Origin: Rhodamnia argentea
Lineage: Eukaryota > Streptophyta > Magnoliopsida > Myrtales > Myrtaceae
Assembly (NCBI RefSeq): GCF_020921035.1
Contig: NC_063160.1
Coordinates: 15,961,095 to 16,025,094 of the forward strand
Direction of reading: 5' to 3'
Length of the DNA stretch: 64,000 nucleotides
Positions 1 through 10,716 of the stretch are shown here, in pieces. A program made the translations under genes and the position numbers. The number at the start of each line of letters is the position of its first letter. Position 1 is the first letter of the stretch. The notes under the pieces are model-generated. The model did not search any database. It saw only the letters and a list, made by a program, of their open reading frames with translations, and had not been told where the DNA came from.

Positions 1-635
1 GATTCGAAGGTGCTTTGGAGTTTTCCTAGGTGTGTGAATGTGCAACAGTGGTTCGTCACGACATTGACTGAGATTGCCTTGGTGTGTCCAGTGGATCCGA
101 GACTCGGGTGGTTCTAATGCTGGTGGTCCGTGTTCTTCCTGTTGTTTTTTTTTTTTTTTTCTTTATGTCTTGTATGGTTCAGATTGAGTGAAATGCCTAC
201 GAAATCAAATGTCATAGATCGGTGGCCGAGAAGGAGGGATGGAATGGCACCGCCTTTTTTTGACAGTGCGATAAAAATGGTCATTTCAAAAGATTGGAAA
301 TGTCTAGTTTACTATTCGTGTGATGTGTGTTGGGCTGCTGGTGCTGGTAGTTCTGGATTTAGACCTCTGAACTTTAGCAGGATTCAAATGCTGGTTAGGC
401 TTCTTACTCGTGGAGCTCTGCTATTGATGTTCTCATCGAGCATCCTCTTTTCTTTTAGAAAATTTATGAAATTTAACATCTAATTTTGATGTGAACTGAG
501 AAAAGAACCTTGAGTGATCTGGACAAGTTACATTAGCAATGAGATCCTCTTCAGTTAAGCTGGTTATGCATGTGCCCTTTATGATAGGAATTTTTTCTTT
601 TGTAGTGATCAATATACTTTAATGTCTCCGAACAG
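1..635 (+). other. Intron of RPS19 (upstream coding exon not in window)
   Basis: T-rich sequence with a polypyrimidine stretch and AG at 634-635 immediately before the first visible S19 exon. The open frame at 130-483 has no recognisable domain and lies inside this intron, so it is taken as chance. Confidence 0.7.
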
Positions 636-1293
<658 letters not shown>

Positions 1294-1579
1294 ACAATGA
1301 ATCAAGTATTACCTAGACTCGTCTTAGGTAGAATTAGATTACTCTTAGTGTCTTTGTTTTTTTCTGATATAGAGATATGTGGCGCCCAGAGAGTTCAGGA
1401 TCCAGTTTTTTTCAGATTTTTGTTTTGGTCGGAGTCTTTTTTCATACGTTGAGAGGCTTTATATCCTGAATTCGATTCGTTCGGCTTTATTGCACGCACA
1501 AGGTGAATTTTGAGGCTTTGGTTAGCTTTAATTTCTGGTGAGCAAAGTTCAGCTTGTGTTCCTCTTGCCTTATACTCAC
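1294..1579 (+). other. RPS19 3' UTR and short spacer
   Basis: T-rich sequence after the S19 stop codon, typical of a plant 3' UTR. It runs up to the left end of a repeat element at 1580. No other gene is seen here. Confidence 0.5.
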
Positions 1580-3732
1580 TAGGGGTGAGCAAACCGTATC
1601 GGACCGGCCAAGGTGGTCTAGTTCTCAGTCCCAATAAATGGGACCAGTGACGAGGCGGTCTAGTCCCTGGTTCCATGGTGGACCCACCGTAGGATCAGAC
1701 TGTACCGCCTAGAAAATATATATACACAAAAAAAAAAAATTGAAGAACTAGTTAAGCTAATTTCTCCATTTTTTGCTTGACACTTACTCCTCTCGCTTGA
1801 CGCTTGTGGCTCGCCTTTGCAATGCAGCTCTCTTGGCACGTGTTCGTCTCACCTTTGCCTCTCTACTTGCTCCGCTTGCGGTCTTGCCTCTCGCTTGTCG
1901 ACATCTTTGCTTTTCTCACATCTCATTAGTTTAGGGGAAAATTCCAAATAAGAGTTCGAAGTGCTTTCATTTTCTCAATTGATGGCTTGAAGTTAATTTT
2001 GTTTCAAATAAGGGCTTAAAGTAGTATAGCGAGTTCAAATAAAGGCTTGAAGTGGTCATAGAGTTTTAAAAAAGAGTCTAGCCAAAAGGGTATTTACGTC
2101 ATTTTTCCTTTTTTATTTTTTTATTTTTGTGTTTTTTCAAAATTCAAAAAAAGACTAACCTGCTCATCATCTTCCTCGCAGGCCTAGAATAACTTAGGAC
2201 TAACTCGCAATCAGACCAAGGTTCATCATCTTCGTCAACAGACGCGTGAATCCTCCGCAAGTCTTGCTCGTCTCGCCACTACTCCGTCTGGTTACGCTTA
2301 CACGGTCGCCGTGTCGCCACATTCTCTTGCGGTCCAACAAAGACGCTTCGACACTAGCCCCTGCAGATTTTGCCGCCCGTATGCTAAGAACCGTGGACGC
2401 TCAACCTCCTGGGAGCGGCACGATCTTTGCCTCAATCGGGCATCGCCTTTGCTCGACTAGCACCACCCGTCTTGGCCGTTGCCAAGCTTCGTTAAGTCGA
2501 TGCCGACCATAGTAGAGCAGACCGTCGAATCAAACTAGATGGATGACGTTGCCACAATCCATCGCTCCCCACGTTGAACCACACCTAACCTATGCGAGCA
2601 TTCGCGACAAATCAACCCGACGTGGGATCGTAATGTCGATCCGCCACCATCGATACTCAAGCTAGTTGAGAAGGATTGTTGGTCGGGAGTCGTTGGATAG
2701 CGTCAATGAGACGACCGATCGAGTGTGGGTGTGCACGAGGCGGTCCCTTTTGCTCTATGCTTTTCTATGCTTAGAAACGATCGAGCCTCCTCAATCTTAG
2801 ATGACCAAAACTCTCTGGTCTCCAACTCCTTCGGACCTTCTCTTCTTGACGTTCCTTCCATCTAAGCTTCATCGGGAGCTTGGGACACCAAACCGCAGCT
2901 TCACCCAACGGCTCGCCACAGGCCACACCATACCAGAAACATCGCAGGAACAAATATAGATCGGACGAGCTTGGCCCAAACAACGACGGTGATTGGGGTA
3001 CTTCGACTTACCTGGTTCAGAGGGCTCGCCTACTGCTAGGTGGACGAAGCTAGACAATCGACTAGTCGAACAAGGTCAAGAGGTCAGGCTTGCTGGCCCT
3101 CACCACTCATCGATAGGGTTGCCGGTGTCCCCACCGGTTGTGGGGAGCGGCCACAGGCAGGAGGGGCAATCCTCCCGCTTGTCTGTGTATTTTTTTTCTT
3201 TTTAATTCTTAAAAAATAGAAAAATAAAAGAAACAAAAAAGGGAAATGCCAAAAATACCCTTGAGATCAGGTCATTTTTTTTATATTTTATTGTCACTTC
3301 AGGTCCTTATTTGAAACAAAGTTTACTTTAGGCTCTTATTTGAAAAAATAAAGGCACTTCAAGCCCTTATTTGAAATAACGTTCACTTTAAATCCTTATT
3401 TGAAAAAATGAAGACATTTCATATCCTTATTTGGAATTTTTCCCTTATTTTAGGGTAATAAGTACTTATATGTGTATGTTTTATTAGGTTGGATGGTTGA
3501 GATTGTAAATTGTTATTTTAGATCCAAAGGTTAGATTTTTAAAAGCAGTCGGTATAAGTGGTCCTATTGGACCGGATTGGATTGTCGGTCCGGTCGGATC
3601 CTCGGTCCCAAAAGCAGCTGGTATAAGTGGTCCCACTGGGACCGGACTGGATTGCCGGTCCGGTCCGATCCGATCCTCGATCTCGAAAACTTGGGAATTG
3701 AGACCGGACCGGCTCGGACATGCACACCTCTA
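1580..3732. mobile_element. DNA-type repeat of the TAGGGGTGNGCA family, split by a Mutator-like insertion
   Basis: The left end is TAGGGGTGAGCA and the right end reads TGCACACCTCTA, so the termini are imperfect inverted repeats. CTCAC flanks both sides (1575-1579 and 3733-3737), a likely 5-bp target duplication. The sub-terminal parts are rich in GGACCGG and CCGGTCC (about 1600-1680 and 3565-3720). The middle (1935-3444) is a separate inserted element. No transposase can be read. Related pieces occur at 10711-15235, 34615-34745 and about 62945-63315. The superfamily is not certain; the termini look hAT-like but the duplication is 5 rather than 8 bp. Confidence 0.6.
1935..3444. mobile_element. 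Non-autonomous Mutator-like element (MULE), nested
   Basis: The left end GGGGAAAATTCCAAATAAG is mirrored by the right end CTTATTTGGAATTTTTCCC. Both ends continue into sub-terminal repeats of the type TTTGAAATAAGGGCTT/AAGCCCTTATTTGAAA. The flanks TTAGTTTAG (1926-1934) and TTATTTTAG (3445-3453) agree at 8 of 9 positions, the target-duplication length expected of Mutator-like elements. The interior (about 2160-3190) is markedly GC-richer than its surroundings and holds short open frames with no domain I recognise; it could be captured host sequence. A related end is present at 63430. Confidence 0.65.
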
Positions 3733-5406
3733 CTCACAAAGCATGGTAGAAATTAATTCTCTGAAAATCTACTGGAATAATATTTCAAGAGTGGGAATTA
3801 AAGCCAGTACACTTTTACTTCGAGGTGTAAATAGTTGATTAATGAGTTGGAATATACCTATGAATTACATGGTCACAACTAGTTCTTAAAGCTTCATTTA
3901 ACACTTGGTTATTGAATGATGCATGCTTCAAGATTAAATCCTTAAGCATTTCTGTTTATGCGTTTAATAGTATTCCGTGTGGTGTGATTGATCTTCAAAT
4001 CAAATATCTAAACTTCCTATAATAAGTTCAAAGAAGGATTGATGGTAAAAAGTTTTGAATTTAGATTGTTTCATTTACAAAAAATGAATCATTTGGATAA
4101 TGTTTTTCTAAAATCGATTGCATATATCGCTTTAAAAAATGAATGAATCAAAAATATTTTCACAATGTACGAAAATGTTTAGACATAAATTAGTATACAT
4201 AGCTAAATTTTTTATTTATTAACTAGTCATTTTAAACGATACAAGAGATTATTATTCATTTTAAATATTTTGCAAATTATTTATTTTTTTAGGAATAAAT
4301 GGAGCATTAATATTGAAAACGGATGGTTGTAAGTTTATATTGGTTCATGAAATGGTTGTAAAATTACATAGAAATTTGATTTCGTAGAGATTGACATTGG
4401 TGTCCTCCATAGCATCAATGAAGCAATATAGATAGAGACAAATATCAAATATAAGAATCCAGTGAGGGTAAGTTCATATAATTTTGTAAATATTGAGCTT
4501 TCTAGAAGTGAACATTTCAAATTAATAGCCTCCATGCACCGCCATCTCTCTAGTGATCACAATGAAATCCAGCCGCGAGATGATGCTAATTTTGCGCTAA
4601 ATATGCTTTTCAATGTTAATAGTGATTAGCAAATTCGTCTTCATGGGAACCGCCAGAGATTAGCAAATCATCATCCACTTTCCGTGCTGCCGCGTCATGA
4701 CTCATATAAGCATATCTCATCAAAGCTAGACGTAGAAATCATTTAGAAAGCGTGTTACACGTAATCTGATATTGGTCAAAAACGAATAAACGGTTAAATC
4801 CGTTGGATCTTATAATGAGGTCCCCTTCTCATTTGCATGCCAGCGCTACTTCACGACGCAAGGACACAAAGTCCAAAACCCACTTTCGAACATCACTGCG
4901 TTAGTTTTATTAGATTCGGACGAAGAGATACCAAGTTTAAGACAAGAATCATCGTACAGCAATAGCAATCGCACGATGCAGGCCAACTTCATCATCTCGC
5001 TATAAGAAAGGATGTAAACTCGGCGTGCTTATATTCATTCAAACATCCGCCCATTACTGCCTATGCTTTCCGACAACATACCGAAGTGCCCAAAATTAGC
5101 CAAGTAAACATCAGAACAGTCTTTGTCCAAAAAAATCACAAAACATCAGGACAAGCCTGCGTTATGTCTGAGGAACATGAGGAACTATCAAACCCAGGTC
5201 ACGATTATATCACATAACCTCAAGTACCCGAAATGTTTGGGCATTTATTTGTTAACACAAGCACAAGACATAACACAGATTTATGTCACGAGCACAAGCA
5301 GACAGATAAAAGCAACATCAAACACACACGGCATTACTGGAAACCCCTTTATTTAGTAGCTTAAAATAGCATATGGGTTCCCACCAAGAGGTGGCCGAGG
5401 ATTCCA
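3733..5406. other. AT-rich intergenic region, including 3' flank of the PLDRP1-like gene
   Basis: No gene is recognised. Short open frames at 4335-4535 and 5123-5356 have no family features. The part at about 4066-4290 resembles an AT-rich short repeat also seen near 17140 and 37880. The last few hundred bases before 5407 are probably the 3' UTR and 3' flank of the minus-strand gene. Confidence 0.5.
4066..4290. repeat. AT-rich short interspersed element, copy 1 (probable MITE)
   Basis: Shares the order of motifs AAAAATGAATGAAT, ATTTAGACATAAATTA and AAATTATTTATTTTT with 37880-38110 and more loosely with 17140-17320. The termini are poorly preserved, so the boundaries are approximate. Confidence 0.4.
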
Positions 5407-8356
5407 TCACTCGTCATCGTCATAGTGCTTGCGGTGGTGGTGGTGGTGCTTGGGGCGGTACTGCTTCTTTTCCTCGTCCTCATCCTCGCCAGAGCCGTCA
5501 TCTCCCTGCAATATACAAATAGCTCAGCTTATCAACTTGAGGTGCAAGAGGCGGTGGGTGAAAGTTAAACATGAACACCTCACATTCCAATAGAATACAA
5601 ACAAAGCAAACATCTAAGAACCTCATCTTTTACCAAATTGGGTAGCTTAACAGTGAAAACACCATTAAAAAGTTCCTTCGACACATTCCAAGTATACTTC
5701 AGTCAGAACAAGAACTTAATATATGCTATGTGGCACAGTCCAGACTACAATATTTATCCTATCAGGAAGGTGAAGGATCAAAGTGCCAAAAAAAAGGGCA
5801 AAATAGAGTTAATCTATTGTTAGAGGCAGAATCAAGTGTCACATTAAGTAGTCGCGCGAGTGATCGAGCAGTATAGGAACCAAAACAGTGTCACCCATCT
5901 AGGCATGTGATTAACACATTCTCTCCCTCTTCATAATGTTAATAACAAAATCCTGCGTCCTAGTACACTCTTCTGGAAAATGAGCTTAATCAAGTTTTGG
6001 TAGAGGAATGACTCCATGAGCTTGGGGATCCAATTTACCGTGAGCCGAAGTTCCAAAGGGTTTAATCTATAGAGAAAGGACAATAGGGGAACGAGTTGTG
6101 TTTGGTAAAGATTGAGGGGTCGTGTACTTTTTCTATCCTTTTAGTTATTTTCATCTGCATGTACAAGAGTTCATTAATTAGAAATTACAGAAGCCTGAGA
6201 CTAGCATATACTATTTTTCTTCCCTTCCACACTGTGACTACATTCTCAAAGAATATCGGCAAAATTGACAATGGCCTCTCACCTAAGGAACATTACTCAC
6301 TAACCTGGCCTAAACAATTAACAGAAGCTTGAGATGCAAATATATATCAAGGACATTAGCCTAAGAAGTTCAGTGGCTAATTCATTACTTTTTTCCTCCC
6401 TCACCCAATTGGCTGGATCAAATCAAAGACAATCCGCAAGCCTATATTAGGACCTCTCCACTTAGGAACATGATTCACCAGAAAACTCTGTCACGGAAAT
6501 GTTCAAGGAAAGCAAGAGCTTGTATTCCTATTTATGTGGAATGATTAACCACAAAAAAGTCTTCACCCTACATTATAGACAAATGGAATTTTCCAGTAAC
6601 ACTGATCTCACTGTAAGGTGCCAGCCACTCTCCCAGCAACTTCAGAGAAAAATCCATTCCTCAAATGATAGCCGTCTAGCTGTTGCGTAATCAGTGCAAG
6701 AACATCCTAGCATTACTTCAGGTAACCTCAGTGGCCAGGACTACAACTTAGATCAAACCTTTCAAAACTAGATACTGATGCCGGTAAACTACCAATTCAA
6801 TCCCTTGTAACTTAGGTCCATCGATTATACATGCCAAGAAAATACTCAAAACTAAAAAGATAGACAATAGCAATTGAGTACCAGATCTCAGATATCCACA
6901 GCACACCAAACAATAGCATAATTTATCCATTACACTGAAACGAAAACAAACAAGAAGTGCCAAATCTCATAGAACAGTGGCGGGACTATGCAACCAATGA
7001 TCCTGGCAACACCACAAGAGTGTCATCCTTTGCACCAAGAGAAACGGAATCGATGGAACTTACATATTTCTTGCGTCCAGAGCCCTCCTCTTCGCCATAC
7101 CCATACCTCTTGGGCTTGTCTTCATCCTCATCATCGTCCTTCCTCCCATACCTCGGCCTCCCATAACCCTCTCCCTCCTCCTCGGTCCGCCCATAGCTCG
7201 GCCTCTCGAACCCTTCCCCTTCCTGGGTCCCGTAACTCGGCCTTCTCGGAGGCTCGTCATCGCCGCCGTAGCTCGGCCTCTCAATCTCGGTCCTCTGTGG
7301 CCTCCCCCCATACCCAAATTCACCACCTTCCTGCTCACCATACCCGGGCTTGCGACCATACCCAGATCCGTATTCGGACCCACCAGATTCATGCTCAGTC
7401 CGCCCACCATATCCCGATCCATACTCGGTGCTAGGCTTCTCGTACTCGGTCCGACCACCATACCCAGATCCATACTCCGAGCTGGGCTTCTCGTACTCAG
7501 TCCGACCGCCGTATCCGGATCCGTACTCGGAGCTCGGCTTCTCGTACTCGGTCCTCCCGCCATATCCGGATCCGTAATCCGAGCTCGGCTTCTCATACTC
7601 GGTCCTCCCGCCATATCCAGATCCGTAATCCGAGCTCGGCTTCTCATACTCGGTCCGGCCACCATATCCAGATCCGTACTCCGAGCTCGGCTTCTCGTAG
7701 TCGGTCCGCCCGCCATATCCGGATCCGTACTCCGAGCTGGGCTTTTCATACTCAGTCCGGCCGCCATACCCGGATCCGTACTCCGAGCTGGGCTTCTCAT
7801 ACTCGGTCCGCCCGCCATACCCGGATCCGTACTCAGATCCGGGACGGCCGTACTCCGAGCTAGGCTTTTCGTACTCGGAACCATACTCTGCCTCCGGACG
7901 GCGACCGTACTCGGATCCAGGCCTATCAAAATCAGGCTTGCGGCCATACCCGGAGCCGGGCTCCTCCGGCCTCCCGCCATACCCGGAGCCGGGCTCCCCT
8001 GGCCTCCCGCCGTAACCAGATGCGAAATCCGGGCCGGGACCTCCGGGCCCGCCGAAGCCCGGCTGGGGAGGAGGGGGGCCGCCGGGGCGGGGCTTGGGTC
8101 TGGCGTAGCTGCTGTACTCGGCCTGGAGGACGTCCTCGGCGTAGGCGGCGGGCTCGTCGTATGAGGAGGCGAAGTGGGGGCAGTCGTAGTCGTCCTCGAG
8201 GCCCCCGGAGGAGGAGGAGGAGGGGTAGCAGATCTCTTCGGAGGGCTCGAGGGGGCGGCCGTAGGTGAGGGTGATGTCGTAGCCGCCACCGAAGGGGGTG
8301 GGGTCGTACTCGTTGAACTCGATGTCGTCCTCCTCGCTGCGGTGGTAGTACGGCAT
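5407..8356 (-). CDS. PLDRP1-like intrinsically disordered Gly/Tyr-rich repeat protein
   Basis: Two exons on the minus strand, 8356-7064 and 5505-5407, joined at AAATAT|GTAAGT and TGCAG|GGA, give 463 residues. The N-terminus MPYYHRSEEDDIEFNEYDPTP and GGYDITLTYGRPL, a middle of GYGGRTEYEKPSSEYGS repeats (about residues 169-324), and a C-terminus with acidic and His-rich runs ending HYDDDE match, from memory, Arabidopsis At5g39570 (PLDRP1, phospholipase D-regulated protein 1, reported to bind RNA and phosphatidic acid). Repeats in the Arabidopsis protein have a different unit, so repeat number is not conserved. The protein has no membrane segment or enzymatic motif. The 1558-bp intron (5506-7063) holds no recognisable gene. 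Larger minus-strand open frames across the repeat are shadows of this one. Confidence 0.88.
7385..7850 (-). repeat. 51-bp coding minisatellite in the PLDRP1-like gene
   Basis: About nine to ten tandem copies of a 51-bp unit encode the 17-residue GYGGRTEYEKPSSEYGS. Copies differ mostly by synonymous changes or by T/S, D/E and H/Y exchanges, so selection on the protein appears to act. The repeat keeps the frame because the unit is a multiple of three. Confidence 0.9.
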
Positions 8357-8412
8357 GGCCGGTTCTTGGGGGTGTGATCTTTTTGATCTGCTTCTTTTCT
8401 TCTTTCTTGCAG

Positions 8413-8414
<2 letters not shown>

Positions 8415-8458
<44 letters not shown>

Positions 8459-8466
8459 TGTGTGTG
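8415..8466. repeat. (GA)n/(GT)n microsatellite in the PLDRP1-like 5' leader
   Basis: About 20 GA units followed by GTGTGTGT. On the coding strand this is a CA/CT tract between the TATA-like site and the ATG at 8356, so it probably lies in the 5' UTR. Confidence 0.9.
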
Positions 8467-8504
8467 AGAATGCGCGGTGGGATCTAGAGAGTGGCGTTTC
8501 GAAG

Positions 8505-8516
8505 GGTATTTATTGG
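8505..8516 (-). promoter_or_regulatory. TATA-like box of the PLDRP1-like gene
   Basis: On the minus strand CCAATAAATACC lies about 150 bp upstream of the start codon and just upstream of a pyrimidine-rich leader, a normal plant core-promoter layout. Confidence 0.5.
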
Positions 8517-8519
8517 TGG

Positions 8520-9545
8520 GGTTGACGAGGGGACGGCCGAAGTTGTCGATCCGAGGGACGCGGGGGAGATTAATCTGCGACTCTGGTGAGCTATCGTGAG
8601 CGACGGAGTGTCGGTCGGCAAATGCTTGGACGACCCGCACAAAACGACAACCCACGCCCGCTTATCGCGGGGATGACGCTTGTCCGGATCTCAAACCCCC
8701 ATTCGGACCATGCCAAATACCGTTGTGCCGCCTTTTCATTTTTCGTCGCTCTGATTTTTGTTATTTTCATTTTCCACAAGTTATAATTTACAATGTCGCA
8801 ACAAGAGATGTCAAATGAATGAGTAAGGCCGACTATGATCCGATCTATATCAATCCATTTAAGCCGTTTTAACTTATTTTTATATGGTACAAATTTAACG
8901 ATCTATACTTGATTGAACTCATATCCAACTCGAATTGTTTTTTCTTTTCATTTTTAGTCATTCAATCTTTCTTATTTTCATTTCGGGAGAAAATATTATG
9001 TGATTACAATACGTCATGTCAGAGCGCCTTTAATTTATGCGTGCATATCCAAGAACGAACCGACATGTGTCAGCTGAGTTGGAATAGTATAATAAAAATC
9101 TGATTTTTCTGTTCTTCCTCCAACACCCACTTTCTTCCTATGATCCGATTGTCGTCCATAGCCATCGGCGCATTTGGCCGGCGCTTCTTATCTAGCCATC
9201 CATGGCGGCCGATTGCCAAACGAACCGTTGTCCCTCGCTACCAAGGCTCCGGATCTAAAATTTCGGTTGGGTCGGATCCAAAAGCACTGGCCATGGAGGA
9301 GCAAGGACGACGGATAGATGAGCAAAGCTTGTCACGAGGTCCTTAGTTATGGAGTCATGGCAACCAGGTTTGGACTTTGTTGCTTGCAATCGTTAGCATA
9401 AGTGGATCTACAATTGTGGCGACCGGATCCGGACTTTGTTGCTCACGGTCATTGCTATCGATGGATGGCAAACTCTAGTCATGGCTCATTGCAACCGGTG
9501 GATAGACGAGCAATGCTTGTGGCCATGGTTGAGACAAGTAACAAC
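8520..9545. other. Promoter region of the PLDRP1-like gene and repeat-derived spacer
   Basis: No gene is recognised. At about 8800-8900 the sequence AGATGTCAAATGAATGAG...CAATCCATTTAAGCC resembles ends of the GGTGTCAATATGGGT element family found at 9546-10530, so part of it is probably an old copy. Confidence 0.4.
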
Positions 9546-10530
9546 TAGAGGTGTCAATATGGGTCATTGACTTACTTTTTAACTCACTTTTATATATTTG
9601 GATCGAATATTGGTTTACTAAATTTAAAAAATGGGCTAAATATGGATCTAAACTTATAAAGCCTATTCAAATATGAGTTTTAATGGGTTTTAACTCAACT
9701 CATTTTTTATTCATGGGTTATAGCTTTCTAAGCCCCCCCGCCGTCCACCGCCCACGGTCACCGCTCGCCGCCACCTGCCCACCGTTGTCGCCTGACTGCC
9801 ACCGCCATCGCCCACCACTTGATGAACTAATCGGTGAGCTAAGAATGGATTTGAGCGGAAGATGATAATTTGAGTGTGTAAAGACTTATTTGCACTTAGT
9901 GGCATGAGAAATCATACCCGACATATTCGAATGAGCTTCGTTTTCATATTTCTCGTGCTCTTTGTGATTTCTAGTTCTTACATAGATACATCAAGGAATT
10001 CCTAGCACGTGCATTGTATATGAGCCCTCGGATATTAGTTTGATCCGTGCTCGGTTTCGCCTCGCGGGGTTTTTTCCCCAAGGTCTTGCTTCTGCTTCCT
10101 ATTTTCAAAGCATCTTTCCGGGTACTACATGATTCCTAAACCGAGAGTTTTGAGGCAATTCCGCATCGAAAAGTGGGAGTCGCAACCATTTTGGAATTCC
10201 GTCGAGTTATGTACTCTTTGGGTCGATAATCATCTCTGGCATTCACTCGTCTACGGAATAGGTTGATCACGAATACGAAGCATTGCCACTTCACTCCCTC
10301 ATTCTCAAGTCGTATATGCTACATGGCGGGCTGGTGGCGGTGGGGGGGGCGGCGGTGGAGAAGGGCGGGAGGTGTCAAAATGGGTTAGGTCGAGTATGGA
10401 TCGGGTGTAGGTGGGGTCTGGTATGGGTAATTGAATTTTCATTGCATGAATATGGGTTAAAACGGGTTAAATGGGTCTATATGGTCGGATCATATTCGAC
10501 TTGACCCAATCAACCCATTTGACACCTCTA
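9546..10530. mobile_element. MITE-like composite with TAGAGGTGTCAA termini
   Basis: The left end TAGAGGTGTCAATATGGGT is mirrored by the right end ACCCATTTGACACCTCTA. A second left-type end, GAGGTGTCAAAATGGGTT, occurs at about 10369, and a GC-rich block fills the middle (about 9725-10365). It is therefore best read as two related short elements, or as one element interrupted by the GC-rich block. Flanks ACAAC and ACGAC match at 4 of 5 positions. No coding domain is seen. Confidence 0.55.
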
Positions 10531-10710
10531 ACGACTGAGCTATTCGCGAGCGATGACAAATGAGTAGCTTGGGTTGATCAAAAGCGACGTTGGAAAGGGG
10601 AGGAAATGGTGGCCATACGAGGTGTTACTACGATGAAGGAGGAAGGAGAGAAAAATCAGATTTTTTATTTTTTATTCTATCTCAGGAGATACTTATCAAT
10701 CGCTTCTAAG
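10531..10710. other. Spacer between two repeat elements
   Basis: No gene or site is recognised. Confidence 0.4.
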
Positions 10711-10716
10711 TAGGGG

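Noticed and set aside
7385-7850. CRISPR-like regular array
   Set aside because: Units are contiguous coding repeats without spacers in a plant nuclear gene.
7391-8164. 257-codon plus-strand open frame
   Set aside because: Antisense shadow of the repeat array; the repeat keeps several frames open.
7060-8655. 531-codon minus-strand open frame overlapping the PLDRP1-like gene
   Set aside because: It is a shifted reading of the same repetitive DNA; the 431-codon exon in the other frame has the conserved start, repeats and splice donor.
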